From Paenibacillus sp. FSL H3-0469 (GTDB taxonomy: Bacteria; Bacillota; Bacilli; Paenibacillales; Paenibacillaceae): a stretch of 64,000 nt of DNA. Position numbers and translations under genes: made by a program. The notes beneath the pieces are model-generated. The model made no database searches. It saw only the letters and a program-made list of their open reading frames with translations, and had not been told where the DNA came from. Within the stretch, counting starts at the first letter, position 1, and every line of letters begins with the position of its first letter. Positions 1-8,742 of this stretch are shown here, one piece after another. The stretch is taken from NCBI RefSeq assembly GCF_038051945.1, contig NZ_CP150302.1, positions 992,001 through 1,056,000 on the forward strand, written 5' to 3'.

Positions 1-99
1 TATGAGCTGGCCGTAAGCGGGCTGCAGCTTCATGAAGTGTCCGAAGCCAAGGTGGATCTGCAGACGGGCCGGGCGAAATATTCGCTGGCCGTAAGCTGA
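1..99 (+). CDS. C-terminal end of an unidentified protein (partial)
   Basis: Frame 1 is open from the first base and ends at a TGA at 97-99, leaving the last 32 residues of a protein that begins outside the window. The peptide starts YELAVSGLQLHEV and ends KYSLAVS. It shows no motif that I recognise, so no function is assigned. A strong hairpin follows within 30 bases, which supports this being a genuine gene end. The murB gene on the other strand converges on it. Confidence 0.55.
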   Translation, partial: YELAVSGLQLHEVSEAKVDLQTGRAKYSLAVS

Positions 100-128
100 T
101 TATACGGCGGCTAACGCCGTAAGAATCG

Positions 129-180
129 AAAGAGGGTGCAGTGATAAGCCAACTTTCCGGCTTAGAACTGCACCCTCTTT
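129..180. terminator. Bidirectional terminator between the partial gene and murB
   Basis: AAAGAGGGTGCAG (129-141) pairs with CTGCACCCTCTTT (168-180), with a small inner AAGCC/GGCTT stem. A-rich flank on one side and T-rich on the other give a U-tract in both directions, so it can end both converging genes. Confidence 0.8.
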
Positions 181-196
181 TCAAGAAAACTATCGC

Positions 197-1111
197 CTAT
201 AATTCTTCCCCGATAATCTCCACTTCCGTCTCCAGCTCCACATCGAACTTGTGCTTCACCGCTGAGCGAACATGCTGGATTAATCCAATATAATCACTGG
301 CCGTAGCATTGTCGGCGTTGATAATGAAGCCTGCATGCTTGCGTGACACCTCAGCACCTCCTATGCGCGTACCCTGGAGTCCGCTCTCCTGAATCAGCTG
401 CCCCGCGAACCGGCCCGGCGGCCGCTTGAATACACTGCCGCAGGAAGGATATTCAAGCGGCTGCTTCGATTCCCGCAGATAGGTTAACTCATCCATAGAC
501 GCCTTAATCGCAGCAGGATCGCCTGGAAGCAGCTTGAATCTCGCCTCCAGTACAATATACTGTCCGCTGGCGAAGATGCTGCTGCGGTATCCCCATTCCA
601 GCTGATCGCCGTGCAGGGTGAGGAGCTGGCCGTTCTGATCAATCACGAGCGCACTGTGCAGCACATCCTTCACTTCCCCGCCGTAGGCTCCCGCATTCAT
701 ATACAGAGCCCCGCCTACCGTGCCGGGGATGCCGCAGGCGAATTCCAGACCGGTCAGCTTCTGCTCCAGCGCATAGCGCGAGACATCGATAATCTTCGCC
801 CCGCACTGCGCATAGAGCAGCCCGTCACGGATGCCCATCTCTGACAGATCCGAGGTCTGGAGCACGATGCCGCGGATGCCTCCGTCCCGGATAATGACAT
901 TGGAGCCATTGCCGAGAATCGTAAGCGGGATCTGATGATTATGGGCATAGGCGTAGATGCTCTGGATCTCTTCATATGTAACTGGAACAGCCAAGATATC
1001 TGCTTCGCCGCCCATGCGGGTATAGACCAGATTCTTAAGGCTCTCCCGGCGTTTCAGTGAGCCTGCGGTAACCAGCGGCTGCAAATCCTCATATATGTTG
1101 TCAATATTCAT
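197..1111 (-). CDS. murB: UDP-N-acetylenolpyruvoylglucosamine reductase
   Basis: MurB reduces UDP-GlcNAc-enolpyruvate to UDP-MurNAc with NADPH and FAD, an early cytoplasmic step of peptidoglycan synthesis. The 304 residues carry an FAD-binding N-terminal domain with LGNGSNVI (about 66-73) and GIPGTVGGALYMNAGAYGGE (about 128-147). The C-terminal MurB domain has YPSCGSVFKRP, with the proton-donor serine at S226, and a late Glu near 296. Length and motifs fit the short (type II) MurB of Firmicutes. The ATG has AGGAG eight bases upstream. It stands alone here, not in a division/cell-wall operon. Confidence 0.95.
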   Translation of the reverse strand: MNIDNIYEDLQPLVTAGSLKRRESLKNLVYTRMGGEADILAVPVTYEEIQSIYAYAHNHQIPLTILGNGSNVIIRDGGIRGIVLQTSDLSEMGIRDGLLYAQCGAKIIDVSRYALEQKLTGLEFACGIPGTVGGALYMNAGAYGGEVKDVLHSALVIDQNGQLLTLHGDQLEWGYRSSIFASGQYIVLEARFKLLPGDPAAIKASMDELTYLRESKQPLEYPSCGSVFKRPPGRFAGQLIQESGLQGTRIGGAEVSRKHAGFIINADNATASDYIGLIQHVRSAVKHKFDVELETEVEIIGEEL

Positions 1112-1197
1112 TCTTCATGCTCCTACTCTATGAACAAGATAATGGTGGGGCTCATCGCCGGGCAATCACGCTTCAGCAACCACAACTTTATCAACGA

Positions 1198-1229
1198 ACA
1201 GGCTCCCTTGTCAATGACAGGAGCCTGTT
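1198..1229 (-). terminator. Hairpin downstream of fhuF
   Basis: ACAGGCTCC and GGAGCCTGT form a clean stem about 50 bases after the fhuF-like gene ends. The U-tract is poor on both strands, so this may be a weak terminator or only a processing hairpin. The rest of 1112-1277 shows no gene. Confidence 0.4.
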
Positions 1230-1277
1230 AAGAAGCTGCATACAGCATTATTATGTTTCGAAATTCCCAATTATACC

Positions 1278-2084
1278 CTATTCACCTGCTGCGCGCCCGG
1301 AACGGAATTCCTCCCGCCGTGCGGACCGCTCCTCCTCCTTCATCCGGGGACAGGTATAACACAGCCGCCCTCCCTCAGTCCGGTAATACATACAGCAGCG
1401 GTTACGCATCTGAACCGTCTGCTCCGGGTCCGTGAGCGATTCGATTCTCCGCACCTTCACCTGGAAAGGATTCCGCGGCATCCCGAATACGGCAGCGGGC
1501 AGATCATCCTTCAGATAGGCGTAATCCTCCTCCAGCCGGCGGAGAAGGAGCGGATCAGTAAGCTCAGCGGCGAAGGCTTCCGCATAATAATTGAATTTGG
1601 TCGGCATCTGTCCCCAGATCTCCCCAAGCGATAGGCCACTCACCTGTGAAGCCATACGGATCAGCGGTCCGGCTGTGCTCTGGTAGAAGCTGGCGAGCAC
1701 CTCATTGCGCCAAGCCTTCCGGCCCGGCTCATCTGCCGGAGCTTGTACCATCCCCCATTCACGAAGCGAAAAGGCAACACGGCAGTAGCCGTCTGCCGGA
1801 ACCAGATGCAGATGCAGATTCCGTAGACTGAAATCCGGTACGCACAAGAAGCCGGTCACGGAATACTGGACAGCGAGTGCAATTATGCTCAGATAACCGC
1901 CGAAATACGCACCGGCCGCTTTATCGTCGAGCGCCTTCATCAGCGGCCGGTAAGCCTCCATGAAGGCCCTCATCCCAGCCTCTTCTGCCAGTTCAGCAGC
2001 TGCGCAGGAATACACGGCTCCCTCTGGCACCTCAGAATGGAGATCAAACTTGGAGCTATATTCTTGCCTCAGGAATTCATTCAT
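1278..2084 (-). CDS. fhuF: FhuF-type siderophore-iron reductase
   Basis: FhuF-family proteins release iron from imported ferric siderophores by reducing it in the cytoplasm. This 268-residue protein ends with the family signature C230-C231-x10-C242-x2-C245 (RCCMYYRTEGG, then CYTCPRM), the four ligands of the unusual 2Fe-2S centre. The rest is weakly conserved, as is typical. It lies nine bases after the ABC ATPase gene in the same direction, as the last gene of the iron-uptake set. Translation probably depends on coupling, because only a weak AGGAC is seen before the ATG. Confidence 0.85.
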   Translation of the reverse strand: MNEFLRQEYSSKFDLHSEVPEGAVYSCAAAELAEEAGMRAFMEAYRPLMKALDDKAAGAYFGGYLSIIALAVQYSVTGFLCVPDFSLRNLHLHLVPADGYCRVAFSLREWGMVQAPADEPGRKAWRNEVLASFYQSTAGPLIRMASQVSGLSLGEIWGQMPTKFNYYAEAFAAELTDPLLLRRLEEDYAYLKDDLPAAVFGMPRNPFQVKVRRIESLTDPEQTVQMRNRCCMYYRTEGGRLCYTCPRMKEEERSARREEFRSGRAAGE

Positions 2085-2093
2085 GCAGCCGTC

Positions 2094-2900
2094 CTACAGT
2101 CCTACTGCTTTGTATGCAGCCAGCTCATAAGGCAGACACAGCGGCACACCTGTACGCGGATCAGGTACAATATCCGCCTCAATACCGAATACCTCCCGCA
2201 GCACCGCCGGTGTCATTACCTCGTTCGGAGCGCCTTCGCTGATCACATTGCCGGATTTGATCGCTACCATATGCTGCGCATATCTGGAGGCATGATTCAA
2301 ATCATGGACAACCATAATGATCGTCCGGCCTTCCTGCTCATTCAGCTTCTGCAGCAGCTGAAGCACCTCCAGCTGATGGGCCATATCCAGGAAGGTCGTC
2401 GGCTCATCAAGGAATAGAATATCTGTCTGCTGTGCCAGTGCCATGGCGATCCAGGCCCGTTGCCGCTGTCCGCCGGAGAGCCGGTCAATCGGCCGGTCAC
2501 GGAATTCATTCATGCCGGTCAGCGCAATCGCACCGGCAATAATGCTGCGGTCTTCAGGCGTCAGGCTGCCGAAGCCCTTCTGATGCGGATACCGGCCATA
2601 TCCTACCAGCTCAGACACCGTTAAGCCATCCGGGGCCGTAGGATTCTGCGGCAGAATCGCCAGCTGCCGGGCCACCTCCTTGGTAGACAGATTATGAATG
2701 GACTTCCCGTCCAGCATGACATTCCCGCTCTTCGGCTTCATGATCCGGGCCATCGTCTTCAGAATCGTGGACTTCCCCGAGCCGTTCGCCCCGACGAGCG
2801 CCGTAATCTTTCCTGTCGGAAGCGACAGATTCAGCCCCTTCACAATCATTGTCTCCGCATATCCGATGCTCAGCTGTTCTGTATTTAAACGTTCCGACAT
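2094..2900 (-). CDS. Iron-siderophore ABC transporter ATP-binding protein
   Basis: This is the FecE/FhuC-type ATPase that drives ferric-siderophore import. It shows Walker A GANGSGKST (37-45), the signature LSGGQRQR, Walker B ILFLDEPTT and the switch histidine in MVVHDLNHASRYA. The start chosen is the ATG giving MSERLN: AAGGAG lies eight bases before it, whereas the in-frame GTG three codons upstream overlaps that Shine-Dalgarno sequence. It follows two FecCD permease genes and precedes fhuF. The exact siderophore cannot be read from the sequence. Confidence 0.92.
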   Translation of the reverse strand: MSERLNTEQLSIGYAETMIVKGLNLSLPTGKITALVGANGSGKSTILKTMARIMKPKSGNVMLDGKSIHNLSTKEVARQLAILPQNPTAPDGLTVSELVGYGRYPHQKGFGSLTPEDRSIIAGAIALTGMNEFRDRPIDRLSGGQRQRAWIAMALAQQTDILFLDEPTTFLDMAHQLEVLQLLQKLNEQEGRTIIMVVHDLNHASRYAQHMVAIKSGNVISEGAPNEVMTPAVLREVFGIEADIVPDPRTGVPLCLPYELAAYKAVGL

Positions 2901-2940
2901 GATACACACTCCTTAGATTTTTATAATATACATCTCTGTA

Positions 2941-3975
2941 TTACGCTTTCGACGTGGCCAAAAGATATAAAAAGTACGGTGCTCCAATAATCGCTACTAC
3001 GATACCAGCAGGTACCTCCGCAGGCTGCATTACCCAGCGCCCGATCGTATCTGCCGTAAGCAGCAGCAGGGCTCCGATCAGGGCAGCCGCAGGCAGCAGG
3101 ATCTGATGGCGCGGGCCGACCAGCCTGCGGGCCAGGTGCGGCGCGATCAGCCCGACAAAACCAATGCTGCCGCTTACCGATACACAGGCTCCTGCAAGTG
3201 CAACAGCCGCCGCCAGCAGCCACCGCCGTTCCCGTTCGAGCGGCAGGCCGAGTCCCTTGGAGAGCTCATCGCCCAGATTCAGTACGTTGAGCACCCGGGC
3301 TTTGTAGAATGCGAAGGGCAGCAGGATCAATATCCAGGGCAGCAAAGCCAGCACAAACCGCCAGTCTCCGCCCCAGATTTTGCCGGCCAGCCAGATGGCT
3401 ACGAACTGATAATTCTGCGGATCGAGTCTTAATGACAAAATAAGCTGGAAAGCATATATCCCGGCACCCACAGCAATCCCGATCAGGATCAGCCGTGTCG
3501 GCGAGAGTCCATCCTCCCTCCTGTAAGACAGGAAGTAGATCAGTGTTGCAGTAAGCGAGGCCCCTGCCAGCGCCAGTAGCGGAAGCACAAGGATCGGAGC
3601 TGCTGTAGTAGCCGGTACAAAGGAGATAAAGATCAGTACGGCGAATCCGGCTCCGGCATTGATCCCCAGGGTGGAAGGCTCAGCGAGAGCATTACGCGAC
3701 AAGCCTTGCAGAATTGCTCCGGCTACCGCGAAGCCTGCACCAATCAGCAAGGAAATCACGATCCGCGGCAGCCGGAAATCAAACAAAATCAGCTGCTGCT
3801 GCTTGGTGCCGTTGCCGGATAGGGTATGTAGAACTTCAAGCGGTGACAGACGCATGAAGCCGGTATTCATACTGACCAGAAACAGAATGACAATAAGCAC
3901 TCCAAGCAGTGTCAGAATACCAGCCTCCCTGGAACGGCGCGGCTTGGCTGGAGGGAATGAGGCGGAACGGTTCAT
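2941..3975 (-). CDS. FecCD-family iron-siderophore permease (second subunit)
   Basis: A 344-residue polytopic membrane protein of the BtuC/FecCD family, with about ten hydrophobic segments. Family hallmarks are RLPRIVISLLIGAGFAVAGA, LAEPSTLGINAGAGFAV and, late in the protein, GSIGFVGLIAPHLARRLVG, the coupling region that contacts the ATPase. The start overlaps the stop of the upstream permease by four bases (ATGA), so the two are translationally coupled and very probably form a heterodimer. Confidence 0.92.
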   Translation of the reverse strand: MNRSASFPPAKPRRSREAGILTLLGVLIVILFLVSMNTGFMRLSPLEVLHTLSGNGTKQQQLILFDFRLPRIVISLLIGAGFAVAGAILQGLSRNALAEPSTLGINAGAGFAVLIFISFVPATTAAPILVLPLLALAGASLTATLIYFLSYRREDGLSPTRLILIGIAVGAGIYAFQLILSLRLDPQNYQFVAIWLAGKIWGGDWRFVLALLPWILILLPFAFYKARVLNVLNLGDELSKGLGLPLERERRWLLAAAVALAGACVSVSGSIGFVGLIAPHLARRLVGPRHQILLPAAALIGALLLLTADTIGRWVMQPAEVPAGIVVAIIGAPYFLYLLATSKA

Positions 3976-5033
3976 TTCAGCTCCCCCTTGCGTTTGCCGG
4001 CCAGATAGATGAAGAACGGTACGCCGAATACTGCAATTAAGGCACCTATCGGTGTTTCGTATGGCGCATTAATCATCCTGGCCGCAATATCGGCCACCAG
4101 GACCAGAATACTTCCAAGGACTGCGGAGCAGGGAATAATCCAGCGGTAGTCCACCCCAACGAGATAACGCGTGATATGCGGAACCATTAATCCGACAAAA
4201 GCGATCGGGCCTACAGTGGAGACCGCCGCTCCGGCGAGGATGACGACAATAATCATCCCTGCAGTCTGTACCAGACCGGTGCGCTGTCCGAGACCCGCTG
4301 CAACATCTCTGCCCAGGCTCAGTAGCGTAATCGAACGCGACAGCATCAGCGCACCGATCAGGGCCGCCGCGACCCAAGGTGAGATTACCTGCAGCTGCTT
4401 CCAGCTCGCTCCGCCAACCCCCCCGGCCATCCAGAAGGCAATATCCTGGGAGAGGCTGAATAGGATCGCAATGCCCTGACTGACCGCCAGCAGCATGGCG
4501 CTTACTGCCGCACCGGCCAGGGTCAGCCGAAGCGGGGTCAATCCGCTATGGGAGAGCGAACCGATCCCGAATACCAGCAGTGAGGCCACAGCCGCTCCAA
4601 GGAAGCAGTACAGCATGATGTACGCGAAGGATAAGGTTGGCGCGAAGGCAAAAGCCAGGGCCAGTCCAACACCCGCTCCTGCATTAAGCCCGAGCAGCCC
4701 TGAATCCGCCAGCGGGTTGCGGGTCATCCCCTGCATAATCGCACCGGCAACGGCAAAACATGCGCCGACCAGCGCCCCTGCGGCAGCCCGGGGAATCCGC
4801 AGCTCCCGGATGACCTGATGCTGGGGCAGCTCCGGATTGAACCGGAATACCGCCTCCCATACAGTAGCCAGCCGGATATCCGCCGCACCAACCGATACGG
4901 ATACCATCAGGCCGAAGACAATTGCTGCTATTCCCAGCACCAGAATAACAGCAGCAGCAAGCGGCCGCGACCTGACAGATGTTTTCCCTTCATCAGAAGG
5001 AGCTTGTAAAGCAGAATCTGTGGATGAAGCCAT
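3972..5033 (-). CDS. FecCD-family iron-siderophore permease (first subunit)
   Basis: The first permease of the pair, 353 residues from the ATG giving MASSTDSALQ, which has AAGGAG seven bases upstream; the reading frame is open further upstream without a ribosome site. It carries ELRIPRAAAGALVGACFAVA, PLADSGLLGLNAGAGVGLA and GPIAFVGLMVPHITRYLVG, the same landmarks as its partner, and about ten membrane spans. A Fur box lies about 40-60 bases upstream, giving the permease-ATPase-reductase genes their own iron-controlled promoter separate from the binding-protein gene. Confidence 0.92.
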   Translation of the reverse strand: MASSTDSALQAPSDEGKTSVRSRPLAAAVILVLGIAAIVFGLMVSVSVGAADIRLATVWEAVFRFNPELPQHQVIRELRIPRAAAGALVGACFAVAGAIMQGMTRNPLADSGLLGLNAGAGVGLALAFAFAPTLSFAYIMLYCFLGAAVASLLVFGIGSLSHSGLTPLRLTLAGAAVSAMLLAVSQGIAILFSLSQDIAFWMAGGVGGASWKQLQVISPWVAAALIGALMLSRSITLLSLGRDVAAGLGQRTGLVQTAGMIIVVILAGAAVSTVGPIAFVGLMVPHITRYLVGVDYRWIIPCSAVLGSILVLVADIAARMINAPYETPIGALIAVFGVPFFIYLAGKRKGELK

Positions 5034-5072
5034 ATGCCGTCTCCTTATCAGGATTATTAGGGAAATATAAAT

Positions 5073-5091
5073 GATTATGATTCTCATTATC
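5073..5091. promoter_or_regulatory. Fur box upstream of the permease operon
   Basis: GATTATGATTCTCATTATC matches the classical 19-bp Fur consensus GATAATGATAATCATTATC at 16 positions by eye. It lies 40-58 bases before the start of the first permease gene, so repression by Fur-Fe(II) under iron-replete conditions is expected. Confidence 0.8.
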
Positions 5092-5120
5092 GCAAATATA
5101 TGAATATTGTTCAACTTAAA

Positions 5121-5161
5121 AAAGAGGCAGGCTTCTATATCCTGAGGACATAAAAGCCTGC
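5121..5161 (-). terminator. Terminator after the siderophore-binding protein gene
   Basis: On the minus strand GCAGGCTT (5161-5154) pairs with AAGCCTGC (5134-5127), followed by a T-rich run. It separates the binding-protein gene from the permease operon promoter. Confidence 0.8.
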
Positions 5162-5185
5162 ACATTTCTCCGGCCGGTAAAGAAC

Positions 5186-6235
5186 CTATTTGACAAAACT
5201 GCTCAGAATATCATCGATGGTCTTAGAATTGGCTATAGGACCGCTGTAAAGCCAGCTGGTATCTTTGCCGAATTCATGAACATTCCCTGCCTTAACGGCT
5301 GGAATTCCCTTCCAGACCGCCCCATCTGTAATTTCTGCTCCGTCCGCCTTATCACTGTTCACCAGAATGATATGCTCTGCAGTCAGCTCTGACAATTTCT
5401 CAAGTGAAATCGGGTTCCACGGTGCTCTGGACTCCGCAGGAATATCGGTCACGAGATTCGGGAGCTTCACTCCAAGATCGCCATATAATACTGCACCGCT
5501 GCTGCGGGTCTCGTCCACGATGAAGAAATTCTTGGACACCAGCCACAGAACAGCTACCGAATCATCACCAATTGCCGCTGACACAGCCGCTTTGGCCGAA
5601 GCCGCTTTCTGGTCATAGTCTGCAATAGCCTTCTCAGCTTCTGGTGTTTTATTAAGCAGCTCACCGATTTTGAGCGTAGCCGCGCGCCAGTCACTGCTGA
5701 CTTCGTCGCCCAGTACATAGGTTGGTGCGATTTTGTTCAGCTGGTCATAAAGACCGTTCTGAACCGAGCCTTCCGACTGGACGATGTGGAAATCAGGAGT
5801 GAAGCTGGTGACGGCTTCCAGCGGCAGGTCATAGCTGATCGGCGGAACATCCTTAAGCTCAGCATCGAGGTATTTCTGAGTACCATTCTTCGTAGACCAT
5901 TGGGCAACCGGAGTCACGCCGAGTGCTACCAGATAATCTTCCAGATAAGAAGCAATGACACGCTGTGGGTTAGCGGGAACAGTCACCTTATGCCCCATCG
6001 CATCCGTTACGGTCTTCTCCACCGCAGGTGCGGCAGTTGCTGCAGGCACCGCAGTGGCATCCGCAGTGGCATCCGCAGTGGCTTCCACGGTTGCTGCAGG
6101 TGCAGTGCTTGCTCCACCGTTACTGCCTGCATTGCTATTATTATTTCCGCAAGCGGATAGCAGCAGTGTTGTAGTCATAAGTCCGGCCACCGCCAGCTTC
6201 CCGCTTCTTGATCCTTGCAGGTTGAACGAAAACAT
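5186..6235 (-). CDS. Iron-siderophore ABC transporter substrate-binding lipoprotein
   Basis: An extracellular lipid-anchored receptor for ferric siderophore, 349 residues. The start at MFSFNLQ has AGGAGGGG six bases upstream. A signal peptide ends in the lipobox LLLSACGNN. A low-complexity linker rich in Ala, Thr and Val (from in-frame GCATCCGCAGTG repeats near 6055-6085) leads into the periplasmic-binding fold with VTDAMGHKVTVPANPQRVI and LGVTPVAQW, typical of the FecB/YfiY type. It is transcribed from its own Fur-boxed promoter, just ahead of the permease genes. Confidence 0.92.
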   Translation of the reverse strand: MFSFNLQGSRSGKLAVAGLMTTTLLLSACGNNNSNAGSNGGASTAPAATVEATADATADATAVPAATAAPAVEKTVTDAMGHKVTVPANPQRVIASYLEDYLVALGVTPVAQWSTKNGTQKYLDAELKDVPPISYDLPLEAVTSFTPDFHIVQSEGSVQNGLYDQLNKIAPTYVLGDEVSSDWRAATLKIGELLNKTPEAEKAIADYDQKAASAKAAVSAAIGDDSVAVLWLVSKNFFIVDETRSSGAVLYGDLGVKLPNLVTDIPAESRAPWNPISLEKLSELTAEHIILVNSDKADGAEITDGAVWKGIPAVKAGNVHEFGKDTSWLYSGPIANSKTIDDILSSFVK

Positions 6236-6306
6236 TGAATACCCCTCCTGTATGTTACCCTCATGATTGGCAAAAGCTCTGTTACTTTCTTCTTGTCTAT
6301 ACTGAT

Positions 6307-6325
6307 GATATTGATTCTCATTCTC
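6307..6325. promoter_or_regulatory. Fur box upstream of the siderophore-binding protein gene
   Basis: GATATTGATTCTCATTCTC matches the 19-bp Fur consensus at about 15 positions. It sits 72-90 bases before the lipoprotein start. With the second box at 5073-5091 it brackets the iron-uptake locus. Confidence 0.72.
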
Positions 6326-6354
6326 TATGTCAACCAATAACTTATAGTAACGGC

Positions 6355-6389
6355 AAAACGGCCGCCTCCGCAATAAGCAGAAACAGCCG
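6355..6389 (-). terminator. Terminator of kimA
   Basis: On the minus strand CGGCTGTTTCTGC and GCGGAGGCGGCCG form a stem with several G-U pairs around a TTATT loop, followed by TTTTG. It lies about 20 bases after the kimA stop. Confidence 0.7.
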
Positions 6390-6409
6390 TCTTCCTATAA
6401 TCCTCTATA

Positions 6410-8227
6410 TTATTTATGCAAATGGAAAGGAACCGTGGCGATGACAATGTCCTTCTGATTCATTAAATAAGAGCGGATGAACAAGCTGGTCTGATTATGC
6501 AGCACTGCCTGCCACCAATGCTTGGTCACGAATTGCGGAATCAGGACAGTAATATGATCCGTTGAAGAGGTCTTCCACTCTACTGTATCGATGAACTTCA
6601 CCAGCGGGCGGATAATACTGCGGTAACGGGAGCGCAGGACGATCAGGCGAACTCCGGGGTTCCACTCCTCCCACTTTTGCTCCATCTTGTGAATCTCTTC
6701 TTCATCGAAGCCTACATATACAGCGACCACATTATCGGTCAAAGACTTCGCATAGCTGATCGAATGCAGTACAGCGCGGGTCACACCGGCGACAGGAACG
6801 ACTACGGTGCTTCCTTTGATACAAGGCTTATCTGTTGCCGGACAGATTCGCAGCTGATCGGCAATATTCATATAATGGCGGTGAATCCGGTGGAACACGA
6901 TAATGACGACCGGCAGGAAGATGAAAGCCATCCACACGCTGGAGAATTTGGTGATGATGAAGATCATGGTGATCGTTAATGTAGTTAGCATCCCGACCGT
7001 ATTCACGGCGAACTTGCTCTGCCAGCCTTGCGGCTTCGTTCTGTACCATTGGACCATCATGCCAAGCTGCGATAGCGTGAACGGAATGAATACCCCTACT
7101 GCATATAATGGAATAAGTCCTTCTGTATTCCCGTGAAACGCCGCTACCAGCACTGCCGACATGACGCCGAGGAAAATAATACCGTTGGAGAAGCCGAGCC
7201 GGTCGCCGCGCACCATGAAGGCATGGGGCAGATATTTGTCTTTGGCGAACATGAACGCCAGCAGCGGGAAGGCTGAGTATGCCGTATTGGCTGCCAGGAA
7301 CAGGATAACCGCCGTAATCCCCTGAATGAAGAAGTACAGCCCGCCCCGGCCGAAGGTAGACTCGGTAATCTGTGAGACCACGGTAGCCTTCTCATCAGGC
7401 ATGATGCCGTACCAGTAAGCGAGCAGCGTAATGCCTGTGAACATCACCCCGAGAATGAGGCCCATGAGCATCAGCGTTTTGGCTGCATTTTTCTCCGCCG
7501 GCGCTTTGAAGTTTGGAATGGCATTGGAGACAGCCTCAACCCCGGTCAGAGCCGAACAGCCGGAGCTGAATGCCTTCAGCAGCAGAAACATACTCACGTT
7601 CGACACCGCCGAGCCAATCTCAGGAACCTGGGCATGAGCCCCGCCGGTTACATATTTGAAGATCCCTGCGATAATCAGCACGAAGATGGAGACGACGAAC
7701 AGATAGACCGGGATAGCGATGAACGAAGCCGATTCGGTCACCCCGCGCAGGTTAACAATCGTTAAGAGCAAGATAACAGATACCGCTATGAGGACACTAT
7801 GATTATGCAGATTTGGAAAAGCTGAAGTGATCGCATCCGTCCCCGCCGAGGCGCTTACCGCCACCGTCAGAATGTAATCCACCAGCAGAGAGCCGCCGGC
7901 CAATAAGCCGGTATGCACCCCCAGATTGCTTTTGGCGACAATGTACGCGCCCCCGCCCTGGGGATAAGCGAAGATCGTCTGCCGGTAGGATAAAATCAGA
8001 ATAGCCAGCAGGCCCAATACGGCTAATGCAATTGGCAATGAGTACCAGATGGCGGTGAACCCGGCGGCCACCAGTACGATTAGAATTTGTTCTGTTCCGT
8101 AGGCTACAGACGAGAGCGCATCAGAAGACAGGACAGCCAGTGCTTTCACCTTGGATAACTTTTCATGATCGAGTTCGTTCGACTTCATCGGACGCCCGAT
8201 CAATAGTCGTTTTACCTTGCTTACCAT
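6410..8227 (-). CDS. kimA: KimA-type high-affinity potassium importer
   Basis: A 605-residue KUP/APC-superfamily transporter that resembles Bacillus subtilis KimA (YdaO) along its whole length. It has LLIGRPMKS at the N terminus, LSSDALSSVAYGTEQIL, SYRQTIFAYPQGGGAYIV, SGCSALTGVEAVSNAIP and a cytosolic C-terminal domain starting near KGSTVVVPVAGVTRAV and ending FVTKHWW...VATVPFHLHK. About 12 membrane spans are visible. KimA imports K+ with protons and is inhibited by c-di-AMP. The upstream ydaO-type riboswitch independently supports the assignment, since that RNA class was named for this gene. It is annotated generically as an amino-acid permease in many genomes. Confidence 0.9.
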   Translation of the reverse strand: MVSKVKRLLIGRPMKSNELDHEKLSKVKALAVLSSDALSSVAYGTEQILIVLVAAGFTAIWYSLPIALAVLGLLAILILSYRQTIFAYPQGGGAYIVAKSNLGVHTGLLAGGSLLVDYILTVAVSASAGTDAITSAFPNLHNHSVLIAVSVILLLTIVNLRGVTESASFIAIPVYLFVVSIFVLIIAGIFKYVTGGAHAQVPEIGSAVSNVSMFLLLKAFSSGCSALTGVEAVSNAIPNFKAPAEKNAAKTLMLMGLILGVMFTGITLLAYWYGIMPDEKATVVSQITESTFGRGGLYFFIQGITAVILFLAANTAYSAFPLLAFMFAKDKYLPHAFMVRGDRLGFSNGIIFLGVMSAVLVAAFHGNTEGLIPLYAVGVFIPFTLSQLGMMVQWYRTKPQGWQSKFAVNTVGMLTTLTITMIFIITKFSSVWMAFIFLPVVIIVFHRIHRHYMNIADQLRICPATDKPCIKGSTVVVPVAGVTRAVLHSISYAKSLTDNVVAVYVGFDEEEIHKMEQKWEEWNPGVRLIVLRSRYRSIIRPLVKFIDTVEWKTSSTDHITVLIPQFVTKHWWQAVLHNQTSLFIRSYLMNQKDIVIATVPFHLHK

Positions 8228-8310
8228 TGTAGTAACAGTTCCTCTCTTGGTTAAGTTGAAACGGGTTTCCCTGCGCTGTTTTCATAAGTGGATTTCATAA
8301 ATGCAGGCAC

Positions 8311-8341
8311 CAAAATAAGCATACGGAAATGATCCGCATGC
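8311..8341 (-). terminator. Expression-platform terminator of the c-di-AMP riboswitch
   Basis: On the minus strand GCATGCGGA and TCCGTATGC pair, followed by TTATTTTGG. It lies between the riboswitch aptamer and kimA, about 85 bases before the start codon, so ligand binding can end transcription early. Confidence 0.75.
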
Positions 8342-8344
8342 CTT

Positions 8345-8510
8345 AGAGTGCATGGTCATTATCCCACTGCTGGCTTACGAGGTTAGCTGGCGGATTCGGA
8401 CTGTGGTAGCCCTACGGTTACAGGCCCTGGCGGCCCGCTCCGATTCACCCCTTTTGGCCTTGGCCAAAGTGTGGTTCCCCCGTTTTTCCATCCGGAAAAT
8501 TCAGCGCATA
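8345..8510 (-). promoter_or_regulatory. ydaO/yuaA-type c-di-AMP riboswitch controlling kimA
   Basis: Read on the minus strand, the leader contains the conserved aptamer blocks in order: CGGGGGAACCA, then GGGGTGAATC, then GTAGGG, then AGTCCGAATCCGCCAGCTAA followed by CCTCGTAAGC. These are the hallmark strings of the ydaO class, which binds two c-di-AMP molecules and switches genes off at high ligand. A terminator hairpin follows at 8311-8341. The promoter should lie near 8520-8600; the AT-rich stretch 8511-8742 shows no gene. The outer boundary of the P1 stem is approximate. Confidence 0.92.
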
Positions 8511-8742
8511 TTCAACTTCTCACAAGGACTAATATTAAGCTACAACGCGTCTTCCGTAAAGCGTGGAAACAAATGAAAAAAGAATGAAAAGCACTCAAAA
8601 CAACCAAATTCATCATCCGGTATGTCTTGATCTTTCATTCTCTTTCATTATCCCTTTAACACGTGATTTTACAGGGTTTTTGTATAATATTTTTTGCTAA
8701 AATTAAGGGCATTCTCTTCTCTTCCTTCTGCCCGTCAGCTAC

